NCBI GenBank assembly: GCA_964397085.1
Contig: CAYNHH010000013.1
Span: forward strand, 1-22,514
Direction of reading: 5' to 3'
DNA from: CAILAD01 sp964397085
Lineage (GTDB): Bacteria; Patescibacteriota; Saccharimonadia; CAILAD01; BJGX01
Length of the DNA: 22,514 nucleotides
Of this stretch, positions 1 through 7,084 are shown one piece after another (position 1 is the first letter of the stretch; each line of letters opens with the position of its first letter). The position numbers were made by a program, and so were the translations under genes. The notes beneath the pieces are model-generated. The model was not told where the DNA came from, ran no database searches, and saw nothing but the letters and a program-made list of their open reading frames with translations.

Positions 1-549
1 GAGAACATCATCTTTTGGAGTGGTGAGTTGCGCTGCCACGTTCACTTGGCCACCTACTCCCTTAGCTGCAGGGCCAATAATGCGCTCTGCATATATTGCA
101 GCGTCACTATCCTCTGAGACTAGCTGGATACTAGGGTCTTTAAAATTACCGCGAGTATCAATAATTGATGCAAGCTGTTTGAGTTGGCCGGTGGAAACAT
201 TTTTACGTTGATTTAGATTGGTTTCAGGTTTCTTTTCGTCTTGTACTATTACCTCTTTGGTGTCGTCTTTTATCCATATGCGTTTACGGGGTACTAATAA
301 AAATCGTATAAAAGCTACTACATAGTCTTCAAAAGGTACGCCTTCGCGTTGCCCAAAACCCAAAAGAAAAAAGAAGCCTGTTACTGGCAAAGCTAGCACT
401 ACTGCAATAATTATTGCAAAGCTAAATATTCGCCACATTAGAAAGGCCCATAACAAGCCAATTATTACATACACAAATTGTTTTATTGAAAGTGGCCCTA
501 AGATCTTATCTTCGGTTTCGACGTCTTGTGGAACTTTGTACTGACCCAT
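1..549 (-). CDS. PrgI-family protein, T4SS-associated (partial, C-terminus outside window)
   Basis: The visible 183 residues begin MGQYKVPQDVETEDKILGPL, followed by two close hydrophobic segments at about residues 25-42 and 45-62, then a basic stretch (PRKRIWIKDD) and a soluble acidic/polar tail. This is the layout of the PrgI family: small membrane proteins encoded just upstream of the VirB4 ATPase in conjugative and T4SS-like clusters. The reading frame is still open at base 1, so the 3' end is missing. The ATG at 547-549 is preceded by a TATAAT box 8 nt away and no Shine-Dalgarno, which suggests a leaderless message. It follows two VirB6/TrbL-like genes on the same strand, so a VirB4-like ATPase is expected next (inference). 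The exact function of PrgI is unknown. Family assignment is fairly firm from the N-terminal signature. Confidence 0.8.
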   Translation of the reverse strand, partial: MGQYKVPQDVETEDKILGPLSIKQFVYVIIGLLWAFLMWRIFSFAIIIAVVLALPVTGFFFLLGFGQREGVPFEDYVVAFIRFLLVPRKRIWIKDDTKEVIVQDEKKPETNLNQRKNVSTGQLKQLASIIDTRGNFKDPSIQLVSEDSDAAIYAERIIGPAAKGVGGQVNVAAQLTTPKDDVL

Positions 550-557
550 ATGTAGAT

Positions 558-587
558 ATTATACCCTTATGGTTATAGTACTGGCAA
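558..587 (-). promoter_or_regulatory. sigma70-like promoter of the PrgI gene
   Basis: Reading leftwards, TTGCCA (582-587), an 18-nt spacer and TATAAT (558-563) end 8 nt before the ATG. The start site would fall at or within a couple of bases of the start codon, giving a leaderless or nearly leaderless transcript. Confidence 0.65.
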
Positions 588-609
588 TTTAATTGTGTGA
601 ATGTTTTAA

Positions 610-625
610 AGTTATTCTAATAACT
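610..625. repeat. 16-bp dyad abutting the stop codon of the first VirB6-like gene
   Basis: AGTTATT-ct-AATAACT is a perfect 7-bp inverted repeat with a 2-nt centre. It lies immediately 3' of the stop codon at 626-628 and upstream of the PrgI promoter. The centre is too small for a good RNA hairpin and no U-tract follows, so a protein-binding dyad is as plausible as a terminator. Confidence 0.35.
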
Positions 626-2527
626 CTATAGCCAGACACCATTAGCATCCATAGCACCAAGTATGGCTGCACCGTGTGCATCACCAGGACCATAAGTGTT
701 GGCATATGTCGAAAGACCCTTACGTACATCTTCTACCATTTTGCCCTGAACCTTAGGATTGCGTAAGATGTTGGCGAGCTGATCTGACTGTATTCTTTGA
801 ATCTTGCTGGCACTAAAGCTACCATAGTCTGGCTTACCATCGGCTCCAATAATGTTTTCTAAGAACCATTCTTTTTGTGTGCCACCACCAGCATCCATTA
901 CTGTACTTGCATTGAGACCAGAGAAGAATTTGTTCTCATCAAAAGAGTAGCTGCCATCGGCACCAAGCTTGTATTCTCTAAAGTCTGGCATGCCGGCAAA
1001 TTCTTTGAAGTCTGTAGTTTTGAGTGCTGCCATATCAATTGGCTTAATCTTCTTGGCGTCAAAGGCTTCTTGTAATGCAGCTCTATTGCCACGTTTTGCC
1101 AAAGCCTTAATTGCAGCCTGGCGCTCTACAGAATTGCGCGAATTGAGCATTGCCTTTACTTCATCGTCAGTACCGACCGCTCCAGCTTTTTCATAGACAC
1201 TAGCGGCCCTACTGCGAGCTTCACCAAGCTTACGAGTCACCTTGCCACTATTAGGGCTCACAAGTGCAGTTGCGCCACCACCAGCTATTGCTCTACCAAA
1301 TCTATTCTCTTTACCAAAGTTGGATTCAGCAATTCTATCTCGGCTACCAGAAGAAGTATTTTGTACGCCCTGTCGAGACTTGCCAGCTACATAACCAGCA
1401 ATAGCTCCACCAGTGACTTCCATCATGTCGCCACTGAGTTTGAGGCATTTGGGTATCATTAGTAGTGCTACGAATGGTATGAGTCCACCCACCAACAGTT
1501 TGAATCTGTCATCGGTAAAGGTATTTGGGTCAAAAGTGGGGTGAAGTAACATAAACGATACTACCTCTGCAGTAGTAATCAGTACTGTCACAAGTGGAAA
1601 CATCAAGACAAGCCGAATGAGATTTTTACCCCAACGAAAGAAGAAGCCTTGGGTGCCTGGCAACACGAATGCCAGAAATGCGAGTGGTGCTGCAAAAACC
1701 AACATGATAAGTATGAGGTATCTGGCAACCATATATATAAACGCGAGAAGCAGTGAGAATAACACAAGGATTGCCATAAGGAGTAGCAGTAGAAAGACTA
1801 TTCCACCACCACCACCAAATAATACTGTTGTGACCGCAGCGGTACCAGCACCAACTGCCTGAGGATTGCCAAAAGCTAGCAAGCCCACTACGCTATCACT
1901 GAGATTAGGCGGAGCAACGCCAGCACCAAGTACCCCATTCATAATTGTGGCTGGCAAGAGTGTGCCTAGTACATTGCCTATATCGATTGCGAGTGCACAA
2001 AGTAAATAGCCAAACTGGGCTAGTATTACTGCTGCTATTAACCTTGGTAAGGTGTTTTTGACATTATAATTACTCAAAAAGTTGAAGTCAGATATAAAGT
2101 TGGCAAATATTATCACCAGAAATACTATGATAAATAAGCTATTCACAAAATTGAGAACATTCATGTAGGCTCGTTGCAAACCGGTATCTTTATTAAACTG
2201 CAAGGGTTCGATTCTGAGCATGGTGACGAGAGTGCCATCTTGGGGGTTGGCCAGCCAATTGATAGATTTCATTATCATAGTAAAGACCGGGCACAAGAAG
2301 AAGCTCAATGGACCGGCTGCATTTTCACAGGTTTGCAACTCTCCAGGGTTTTCTGGTGTTTGAGTCTGATTGGTAGTTGGCTGTGTTGGTGTAGTAGGAG
2401 TTTGAGCAGGTGCGGCATACGCAGTGAGTGCAGGAGCAAAGCTTGCAAAAAGTAATACCAAAAGACTGGTCACCAAAAGAATGGTGCGCATTGTATACTT
2501 CGCAAATAGTGTATTGGCTCTTTTCAT
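626..2527 (-). CDS. VirB6/TrbL-like polytopic T4SS membrane protein (paralog 1)
   Basis: A 633-residue protein. Residues 1-39 form a signal peptide (hydrophobic core, then TAYAA-P). A Pro/Thr/Gln-rich linker follows, then an invariant-looking PLSFFLCPVF segment, and about six hydrophobic segments between roughly residues 125 and 360. The last 270 residues are a soluble, Ala/Lys/Arg-rich region, probably cytoplasmic. The layout matches VirB6/TrbL inner-membrane channel proteins of type IV secretion systems. It is clearly paralogous to the protein encoded just upstream (2641-4995): both share PLSFFLCP, a NVK/SVK-LPRLIAAVI motif, a QFG-LICAL motif and a KLSGDMM/KWSGDVM motif. It precedes the PrgI gene. 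The Shine-Dalgarno is weak (GTGAG) and a promoter sits about 60 nt upstream. Substrate and activity cannot be read from sequence. Confidence 0.75.
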   Translation of the reverse strand: MKRANTLFAKYTMRTILLVTSLLVLLFASFAPALTAYAAPAQTPTTPTQPTTNQTQTPENPGELQTCENAAGPLSFFLCPVFTMIMKSINWLANPQDGTLVTMLRIEPLQFNKDTGLQRAYMNVLNFVNSLFIIVFLVIIFANFISDFNFLSNYNVKNTLPRLIAAVILAQFGYLLCALAIDIGNVLGTLLPATIMNGVLGAGVAPPNLSDSVVGLLAFGNPQAVGAGTAAVTTVLFGGGGGIVFLLLLLMAILVLFSLLLAFIYMVARYLILIMLVFAAPLAFLAFVLPGTQGFFFRWGKNLIRLVLMFPLVTVLITTAEVVSFMLLHPTFDPNTFTDDRFKLLVGGLIPFVALLMIPKCLKLSGDMMEVTGGAIAGYVAGKSRQGVQNTSSGSRDRIAESNFGKENRFGRAIAGGGATALVSPNSGKVTRKLGEARSRAASVYEKAGAVGTDDEVKAMLNSRNSVERQAAIKALAKRGNRAALQEAFDAKKIKPIDMAALKTTDFKEFAGMPDFREYKLGADGSYSFDENKFFSGLNASTVMDAGGGTQKEWFLENIIGADGKPDYGSFSASKIQRIQSDQLANILRNPKVQGKMVEDVRKGLSTYANTYGPGDAHGAAILGAMDANGVWL

Positions 2528-2594
2528 AAGCTCACTAACTCTGGTTGTTATGTAGAGGCTCCCAGATAGGAACCAGATATAGAGTTAATGAGTA

Positions 2595-2623
2595 ATTGTA
2601 TCAGGTTTTGTACAAAAAGTAAA
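2595..2623 (-). promoter_or_regulatory. promoter of VirB6/TrbL-like paralog 1
   Basis: On the minus strand TTTACT (2618-2623), 17 nt, TACAAT (2595-2600). It lies in the 113-bp gap between the two VirB6-like genes, so the downstream gene need not depend on readthrough. Confidence 0.5.
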
Positions 2624-2640
2624 GAGTAAAATCTATCGCA

Positions 2641-4995
2641 CTACTTGCTATTTTGTGAGGCCTTGATTCTTGAATCCATAAATATCTTGATAGCTTTTTT
2701 GGTATAGCTATGTGGCTTCAGCCAAAGTGCGAATTGTTCACCGTGTTTGATGTATGTATTTCTAAACCAGCTTGGTGATTCTAATAACATCCATTCTCTA
2801 AATTCAATCCACCGAGGGTTGTGTATACCGTACACTTCACGGGCTACCCAACAAGCCCCACCTGCTGGAGGAGGAGCAGGTGGCGTCCATCCGCTCTGAG
2901 CCTGTCCATAATAGTCAGAGTGTTGACTTGGGTTGTAAGGGTCTGTGTTACCTGCAGCTGCGTGAGCTAATCGATTAAAATTCTCTCTCTCGGTTTTGCT
3001 AGGGGCTGCACCAGTGGCTTCATAGTTTTGTTGATGATACTGTACCTCTGTGTTGTATAGGTTATTTATATCAACTTGAGCTTGAGCTGCATCTGCTTGC
3101 TGTTGAGGAGTTGGAGTTGGATTTGTTGCGCTAGGTGTACCAAGAGCAACAGTTGACTGGAGAGTGGTAATATTACTCCCTGCTACTTTAGCCTCTTTCT
3201 CTGTTTGCCATTGTTGTGTTGATGCTGCATACCCCTGGCCTCCAGCTGCAGATGCCAATTCATCAAATCCTGCCTGCTCAGTTGGTGACATTGTGAATCC
3301 GGCATCGAACGCTTGCTTTGCCTCAACTGCTTTTGCACGGTATTTATTACGCAATGCTTTTTGGGCACCAGTATCACCATTATTCCCTAGTCTCGTAAGG
3401 TCCTTTACGCTCAGACTATCATACATATCAGCCTTTGCTTTGGCTGACTTTGCGCCGTATGCTGCACCCTTTGCCTGCATGCTTCTACCAAAACTTGATG
3501 TCGAACCTGCACTCAACGCACTAAGAGCTGTACCTTTGGCTTTTGCAATACCGCCTTCTTCAGCACTTTTCTTTACGACACCTGTTGCTACCTTACCTAC
3601 AGCAGAGCCCTGCACTGCCTTACCTGCTGCAGTCATCACATCACCACTCCACTTGAAAGATTTAGGTATTATTGCAATACCCACGAATGGCACGAAGACC
3701 GAAATAAACTCTAAGAATTTATCACCACCCTGCCCAGCTGCTTGAAATATGCTTTGTATTATTACAGTACTAGCTAAGATAAGTGCAACAATTGGCCCCA
3801 TTAATAATAGCTTAATAAACCAAGTGGCCCATTTTTTGGCATATTGTTGAGTCTGAGGTAATACCCAAGCAGCAGCAGCTAAGGGGAATAAAAATACAAG
3901 TACTATTAAAAACACATTTCTAAATACTATATATGCGAGTGCGATCAATATTATTACTAATAATGCTATAGCTAGTATTAGAACAATAATAAAATATGAT
4001 ATACCTGTTAAGAACCCTGTGAGGCCATCAGTGCCAATTAATGAGAACATATTTGAGCTTATTGACTCACCCAAGGTTTTTCCTGGGCTAAGCGCTGCGG
4101 GCAACGCAACAATTAGAACATTTGAAAAATCTACCATAAGTGCACATATTAAGAATCCAAACTGCGTTACGATAACTGCCGCAATCAATCGCGGAAGCAT
4201 TTTTTTGACAGAGTAGCTATCAAGACCTGTGCTAAAGAAGTTTGAGAATATTATTATCAGAAAAATTATTACGTATACAGAGTTAGCAATATTCTTGAAG
4301 GCTGAAAAACCATCTTGTATAGCAGTACCTTGTTTTGAAAGTGGGGTAAGTGTGAGTGTATTCACTAAGAAACTTGTTAAGCCATCAACTGTTTTTGTTA
4401 TCATCTCGGCCAGTGGACACAAGAAAAAACTTAAGGGATTATCAATGCAATCTCCTGATTGTGCAGCAGTAGCGAGTGTTCCATCGACGAAATTTTTCTG
4501 TACATCTGCTGGGAAAGGTAGCTCGTCTCCCCACTTAGCATTAAAACGAGAATCTCCTGAAAATGGACCATCAAGATGCTCATCACAATTTGTGGGTCTA
4601 TGTATGGAGCAAGTACCATCGGCAGGCACGTTATTGTATCTGTCTTTGTCAGTGAGACCGTTTTGTGCACCTCTAGGTATAGTCTCAACTTTATCAGTAA
4701 GAAAAGCACTCTGGCCGTCACCTGTCATATCAAGAAATAGAACTGGGTTGCTATCGTTACCATCCAAGAAGACTGCATATTTATCTTGGCCATATGATTT
4801 CGTAGCAGCAGAATTGAAATAATAGTCTACAGCTTTAGTATTCTCCCCACAGTATATATGGTTTGAAGTTGCCCAATGGCAAGAGCCAGTAAGTGGATCA
4901 ATTGCATAGGCGGTCTGACGAGATGTTACGCCAAACAAGACTATAGCTAGACATACGAACAGTACAAGGCTAAAAAGTTGGAGGATTCGTTTCAT
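2641..4995 (-). CDS. VirB6/TrbL-like polytopic T4SS membrane protein (paralog 2) with CWVAREVYG-type C-terminal box
   Basis: The chosen ATG at 4993-4995 gives 784 residues starting MKRILQLFSLV, a good signal peptide (ends QTAYA). A TTG 36 bases upstream is less likely. An extracytoplasmic region of about 170 residues with Cys pairs follows, then the PLSFFLCP motif and a block of about six membrane segments equivalent to paralog 1. A long Ala/Gln-rich, low-complexity cytoplasmic region and a compact C-terminal box of about 70 residues complete it. The box begins CWVAREVYG, includes NPRW, FREWM and YIKHGE, and ends in a basic helix. Similar Cys-aromatic-YG boxes occur at the C-terminus of otherwise unrelated bacterial proteins (CFI-box type); the resemblance is from recall, not a search. 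The gene is transcribed divergently from the pilin cluster. It probably forms the membrane platform of a T4SS-like machine. Confidence 0.75.
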   Translation of the reverse strand: MKRILQLFSLVLFVCLAIVLFGVTSRQTAYAIDPLTGSCHWATSNHIYCGENTKAVDYYFNSAATKSYGQDKYAVFLDGNDSNPVLFLDMTGDGQSAFLTDKVETIPRGAQNGLTDKDRYNNVPADGTCSIHRPTNCDEHLDGPFSGDSRFNAKWGDELPFPADVQKNFVDGTLATAAQSGDCIDNPLSFFLCPLAEMITKTVDGLTSFLVNTLTLTPLSKQGTAIQDGFSAFKNIANSVYVIIFLIIIFSNFFSTGLDSYSVKKMLPRLIAAVIVTQFGFLICALMVDFSNVLIVALPAALSPGKTLGESISSNMFSLIGTDGLTGFLTGISYFIIVLILAIALLVIILIALAYIVFRNVFLIVLVFLFPLAAAAWVLPQTQQYAKKWATWFIKLLLMGPIVALILASTVIIQSIFQAAGQGGDKFLEFISVFVPFVGIAIIPKSFKWSGDVMTAAGKAVQGSAVGKVATGVVKKSAEEGGIAKAKGTALSALSAGSTSSFGRSMQAKGAAYGAKSAKAKADMYDSLSVKDLTRLGNNGDTGAQKALRNKYRAKAVEAKQAFDAGFTMSPTEQAGFDELASAAGGQGYAASTQQWQTEKEAKVAGSNITTLQSTVALGTPSATNPTPTPQQQADAAQAQVDINNLYNTEVQYHQQNYEATGAAPSKTERENFNRLAHAAAGNTDPYNPSQHSDYYGQAQSGWTPPAPPPAGGACWVAREVYGIHNPRWIEFREWMLLESPSWFRNTYIKHGEQFALWLKPHSYTKKAIKIFMDSRIKASQNSK

Positions 4996-5011
4996 AATAC
5001 TTATGTTACTG

Positions 5012-5040
5012 ATTATAGGTCTGTTGAGCAATTAAATCAA
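5012..5040 (-). promoter_or_regulatory. promoter of VirB6/TrbL-like paralog 2
   Basis: On the minus strand TTGATT (5035-5040), 17 nt, TATAAT (5012-5017), 16 nt before the ATG at 4995. It stands back to back with the pilin promoter about 40 bp away, so the two arms of the cluster are expressed divergently. Confidence 0.65.
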
Positions 5041-5077
5041 AGTAGTGTTTCTAGTAAGGTCTCTATGGGGTTTTGTT

Positions 5078-5105
5078 TTGTAGACTGTCATTTTTGTATT
5101 ACAAT
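5078..5105 (+). promoter_or_regulatory. promoter of the pilin cluster
   Basis: TTGTAG (5078-5083), a 16-nt spacer and TACAAT (5100-5105), only 9 nt before the ATG at 5115. There is no Shine-Dalgarno between them, so a leaderless or near-leaderless mRNA is expected. Confidence 0.6.
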
Positions 5106-5114
5106 ACCTATAGT

Positions 5115-5528
5115 ATGGTTAACAATACTATTAAAGAAAAATATCCGTTTATTAGCCAAATTCTTCTGGTTGTTTTTACACTTGCTATGTTGCTCTTTCC
5201 AATTAGAGCTCTCGCTGCACCTGCACCAGCACTCAATTGTAATGACGATCTGAGCCCTGCAGGCAAGACGCTGTTTTGTAATAATGCTGGATCTGTGGCT
5301 AGCGACAAAGATACGCTCAGTAATGTCATTAATTCAATCGCTACTTGGCTAGTGGGATTAATTGGAGCAGTATTAGCTGTGGTGATATTAATTAGCGCGG
5401 TGCAAATAGTAAGTTCTGGAGGAAACCCAGAAGCTATGAAGTCGGCTAAAAATCGGCTTACACAAGCAGCAATTAGTCTTGTCTTGCTCATTTCATTCCG
5501 TGCTATACTAGCGCTGTTAGGAATATAA
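5115..5528 (+). CDS. VirB2/TrbC-like pilin-like protein 1
   Basis: 137 residues from the ATG at 5115; longer frames would start upstream of the -10 box. It has a signal peptide with an ALAA-type cleavage site near residue 35, a short Cys-containing loop (LNCNDD ... FCNNAG), a hydrophobic helix (WLVGLIGAVLAVVILISAV), a hinge SSGGNPEAMKSAKNR and a second hydrophobic helix. This two-helix layout with a small polar hinge is that of VirB2/TrbC pilins, which are membrane-inserted subunits assembled into T4SS pili. It is the longest of five consecutive members and the only one with two Cys in the mature N-terminus. It is followed after 2 nt by the next pilin gene. Confidence 0.7.
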   Translation: MVNNTIKEKYPFISQILLVVFTLAMLLFPIRALAAPAPALNCNDDLSPAGKTLFCNNAGSVASDKDTLSNVINSIATWLVGLIGAVLAVVILISAVQIVSSGGNPEAMKSAKNRLTQAAISLVLLISFRAILALLGI

Positions 5529-5530
5529 CT

Positions 5531-5812
5531 ATGAAATTATTTTTTGCACTCACACTTTTTGAGGGAGTAGACACAAATAGTCTCGATGGGGTAATAAAGT
5601 TACTTTCGAACGCAGCGCAGATACTTCTGTTTTTTATCGGTGGGCTATCTGTGATATTTATCATCGTTGGTGGTATACAGTACATTACTTCTGCAGGCAA
5701 CTCGGGCGGCACAGAAAAAGCCAAGAAAACCATTACCTACGCTATTGGTGGCTTGGCCTTAGCGTTGTCTACAGGGGCAATTATTGCGTTAATAGGGACA
5801 GTATTTAAGTAG
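5531..5812 (+). CDS. VirB2/TrbC-like pilin-like protein 2
   Basis: 93 residues starting 2 nt after the previous stop, so translationally coupled or co-transcribed. A short N-terminus without a classical cleavable signal leads into helix 1 (ILLFFIGGLSVIFIIVGGI), the hinge TSAGNSGGTEKAKKT and helix 2 ending IALIGTVFK. The SAGN...KAK hinge and the TVFK terminus are shared with the next protein, showing recent duplication. Membrane pilin or pilin-like structural subunit is inferred from the family layout. Confidence 0.7.
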   Translation: MKLFFALTLFEGVDTNSLDGVIKLLSNAAQILLFFIGGLSVIFIIVGGIQYITSAGNSGGTEKAKKTITYAIGGLALALSTGAIIALIGTVFK

Positions 5813-5817
5813 GTTAC

Positions 5818-5847
5818 TTGCAATAACTCAATACAAACAGGTATGAT
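5818..5847 (+). promoter_or_regulatory. promoter of pilin-like protein 3
   Basis: TTGCAA (5818-5823), 18 nt, TATGAT (5842-5847), 6 nt before the ATG at 5854 and without a Shine-Dalgarno. It gives the third pilin its own start inside the cluster and fits the leaderless pattern. Confidence 0.6.
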
Positions 5848-5853
5848 TACAGC

Positions 5854-6141
5854 ATGATAAAAACATTTTTACTCTCAGCAATCACGGCACCAGCTGGCCT
5901 TCCAGGACCCGCTGATTTTAATACGATTATAAAAAATGTGACTAACGCGTTACTGGCTTTTGCCGGTGCATTATCTGTGATCTTTATAATTATTGGGGGT
6001 ATTATGTATGCTACCTCAGCAGGCAACGATAGTCAGGTACAGAAGGCTAAATCAACTATTACAAATGCTGTAGTAGGGCTCGTGATATCACTCTTAGCGT
6101 TTGCCATAGTTAGCTTCTTAACTGGCACTGTTTTCAAATAA
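5854..6141 (+). CDS. VirB2/TrbC-like pilin-like protein 3
   Basis: 95 residues. The N-terminus MIKTFLLSAITAPAGLPGP precedes helix 1 (LLAFAGALSVIFIIIGGIMY), hinge TSAGNDSQVQKAKST and helix 2, ending in LTGTVFK. It is the closest paralog of the preceding 93-residue protein, with the same hinge motif and C-terminal TVFK. Two membrane helices and no enzymatic motif support a pilin-like structural role. Confidence 0.7.
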   Translation: MIKTFLLSAITAPAGLPGPADFNTIIKNVTNALLAFAGALSVIFIIIGGIMYATSAGNDSQVQKAKSTITNAVVGLVISLLAFAIVSFLTGTVFK

Positions 6142-6169
6142 GCATAACTGCTATTGCTTTTTTACCCTC

Positions 6170-6198
6170 TTGCAGTATCATAAAAAGTAAGATACAGT
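6170..6198 (+). promoter_or_regulatory. promoter and Shine-Dalgarno leader of pilin-like protein 4
   Basis: TTGCAG (6170-6175), 17 nt, TACAGT (6193-6198). The short leader contains AAGGAG (6215-6220) 10 nt before the ATG at 6231. Unlike pilins 1 and 3 this gene is clearly Shine-Dalgarno led, suggesting stronger or separately tuned synthesis. Confidence 0.55.
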
Positions 6199-6230
6199 AA
6201 TTTTATATATATTTAAGGAGAAAAACTTTC

Positions 6231-6593
6231 ATGACCCCATCACAAAAATCTAAAAGTCTCGTAATTGCTGGTGCATCTAGTGCGGTGCTATTAACCCCTC
6301 TTGCAGCTAGTGCTGCAACAGATGCTACTACTGGCGCTAATCAGGCTCAACCTTCAGGTACCCCTAGTGAGCTCAATGGCCAGATCACAATTATTACCAA
6401 CACTATGCTACTTGCTATCGGTGTTGTATCAGTGATTATGCTTATCGTAGGTGGCTTTCGATATGTACTTAGTAACGGTAACGAAAAAGCTGTTACTGGT
6501 GCAAAAGATACTATTCTCTACGCTATCATTGGTATCATTGTAGCGCTCCTTGCATATGCAATCGTCAACTTTGTACTTGGTCGTTTCTCATAG
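6231..6593 (+). CDS. VirB2/TrbC-like pilin-like protein 4
   Basis: 120 residues. A signal peptide ends in ASAA near residue 29 and is followed by a Thr/Gln/Pro-rich mature N-terminus. Helix 1 is MLLAIGVVSVIMLIVGGFRY, the hinge LSNGNEKAVTGAKDT, and helix 2 ends AYAIVNFVLGRFS. It is a close paralog of protein 5 (shared AKDTILYA and AIVNFVL segments). Proteins 4 and 5 therefore form one subfamily with a cleavable signal, and 2 and 3 another without. The strong Shine-Dalgarno and position suggest this could be a major subunit (inference). Confidence 0.7.
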   Translation: MTPSQKSKSLVIAGASSAVLLTPLAASAATDATTGANQAQPSGTPSELNGQITIITNTMLLAIGVVSVIMLIVGGFRYVLSNGNEKAVTGAKDTILYAIIGIIVALLAYAIVNFVLGRFS

Positions 6594-6635
6594 GTCGTTA
6601 ATAGCAAGAACTAAGAAAGGCTAGCTAAAACTATA

Positions 6636-7001
6636 ATGAAAAACAAATTACTCCTTACTGCCTCTACAGCTAGCACCTCTGTAATGCTACTTGCTATTCG
6701 CGCTCATGCTGCATGTAGTATTGATGGTGGTGCCCAAGGTGGCGCAGAATGTGCACAAGGAACAAATACTCCTACGAGCCTTACGGTGAATATCAAAAAT
6801 GTTACCAATACCCTACTGCTCGCTATTGGTATGATCTCGGTAATAATGATCATCATTGGCGGTATTCGCTATGCACTTTCTGGCGGAGACGAGAAGGCTG
6901 TGACTGCTGCAAAAGACACTATCTTGTATGCTGTTGTGGGGCTAGTGATTGCACTCCTCTCTTACGCAATCGTCAACTTTGTACTCACTCGTATTACCTA
7001 G
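6636..7001 (+). CDS. VirB2/TrbC-like pilin-like protein 5
   Basis: 121 residues: signal peptide ending RAHA near residue 25, a mature N-terminus with two Cys (ACSIDGG ... AECAQG), helix 1 (LLLAIGMISVIMIIIGGIRY), hinge LSGGDEKAVTAAKDT, and helix 2 ending AIVNFVLTRIT. It lies 42 nt after protein 4, probably in the same transcript, with only a weak upstream AAAGG. A strong terminator follows, so this is the last pilin of the array. The paired Cys may form a disulfide outside the membrane. Confidence 0.7.
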   Translation: MKNKLLLTASTASTSVMLLAIRAHAACSIDGGAQGGAECAQGTNTPTSLTVNIKNVTNTLLLAIGMISVIMIIIGGIRYALSGGDEKAVTAAKDTILYAVVGLVIALLSYAIVNFVLTRIT

Positions 7002-7032
7002 AATACTTACTTTCTTACGTGTCATTCAATTC

Positions 7033-7068
7033 AAAAACCACTTTTATCACAGAAGTGGTTTTTGTTTT
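7033..7068 (+). terminator. intrinsic terminator of the pilin cluster
   Basis: AAAAACCACTT, a 9-nt loop, AAGTGGTTTTT, then GTTTT. An 11-bp stem is followed by a U-rich tail. The tail runs straight into the extended -10 box of the next gene (TACAAT at 7071). Confidence 0.85.
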
Positions 7069-7076
7069 GCTACAAT
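7067..7076 (+). promoter_or_regulatory. extended -10 promoter of the solute-binding protein gene
   Basis: TGC-TACAAT, with the hexamer at 7071-7076. There is no recognisable -35 because that region is the terminator stem. The ATG at 7085 is 8 nt downstream and has no Shine-Dalgarno; an out-of-frame ATG lies at 7081. Confidence 0.5.
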
Positions 7077-7084
7077 AGATATGT

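Noticed and set aside
5073..5114. Longer N-terminus for pilin 1 starting at the upstream ATG
   Set aside because: It would start upstream of the -10 box and add residues before a perfect signal peptide.
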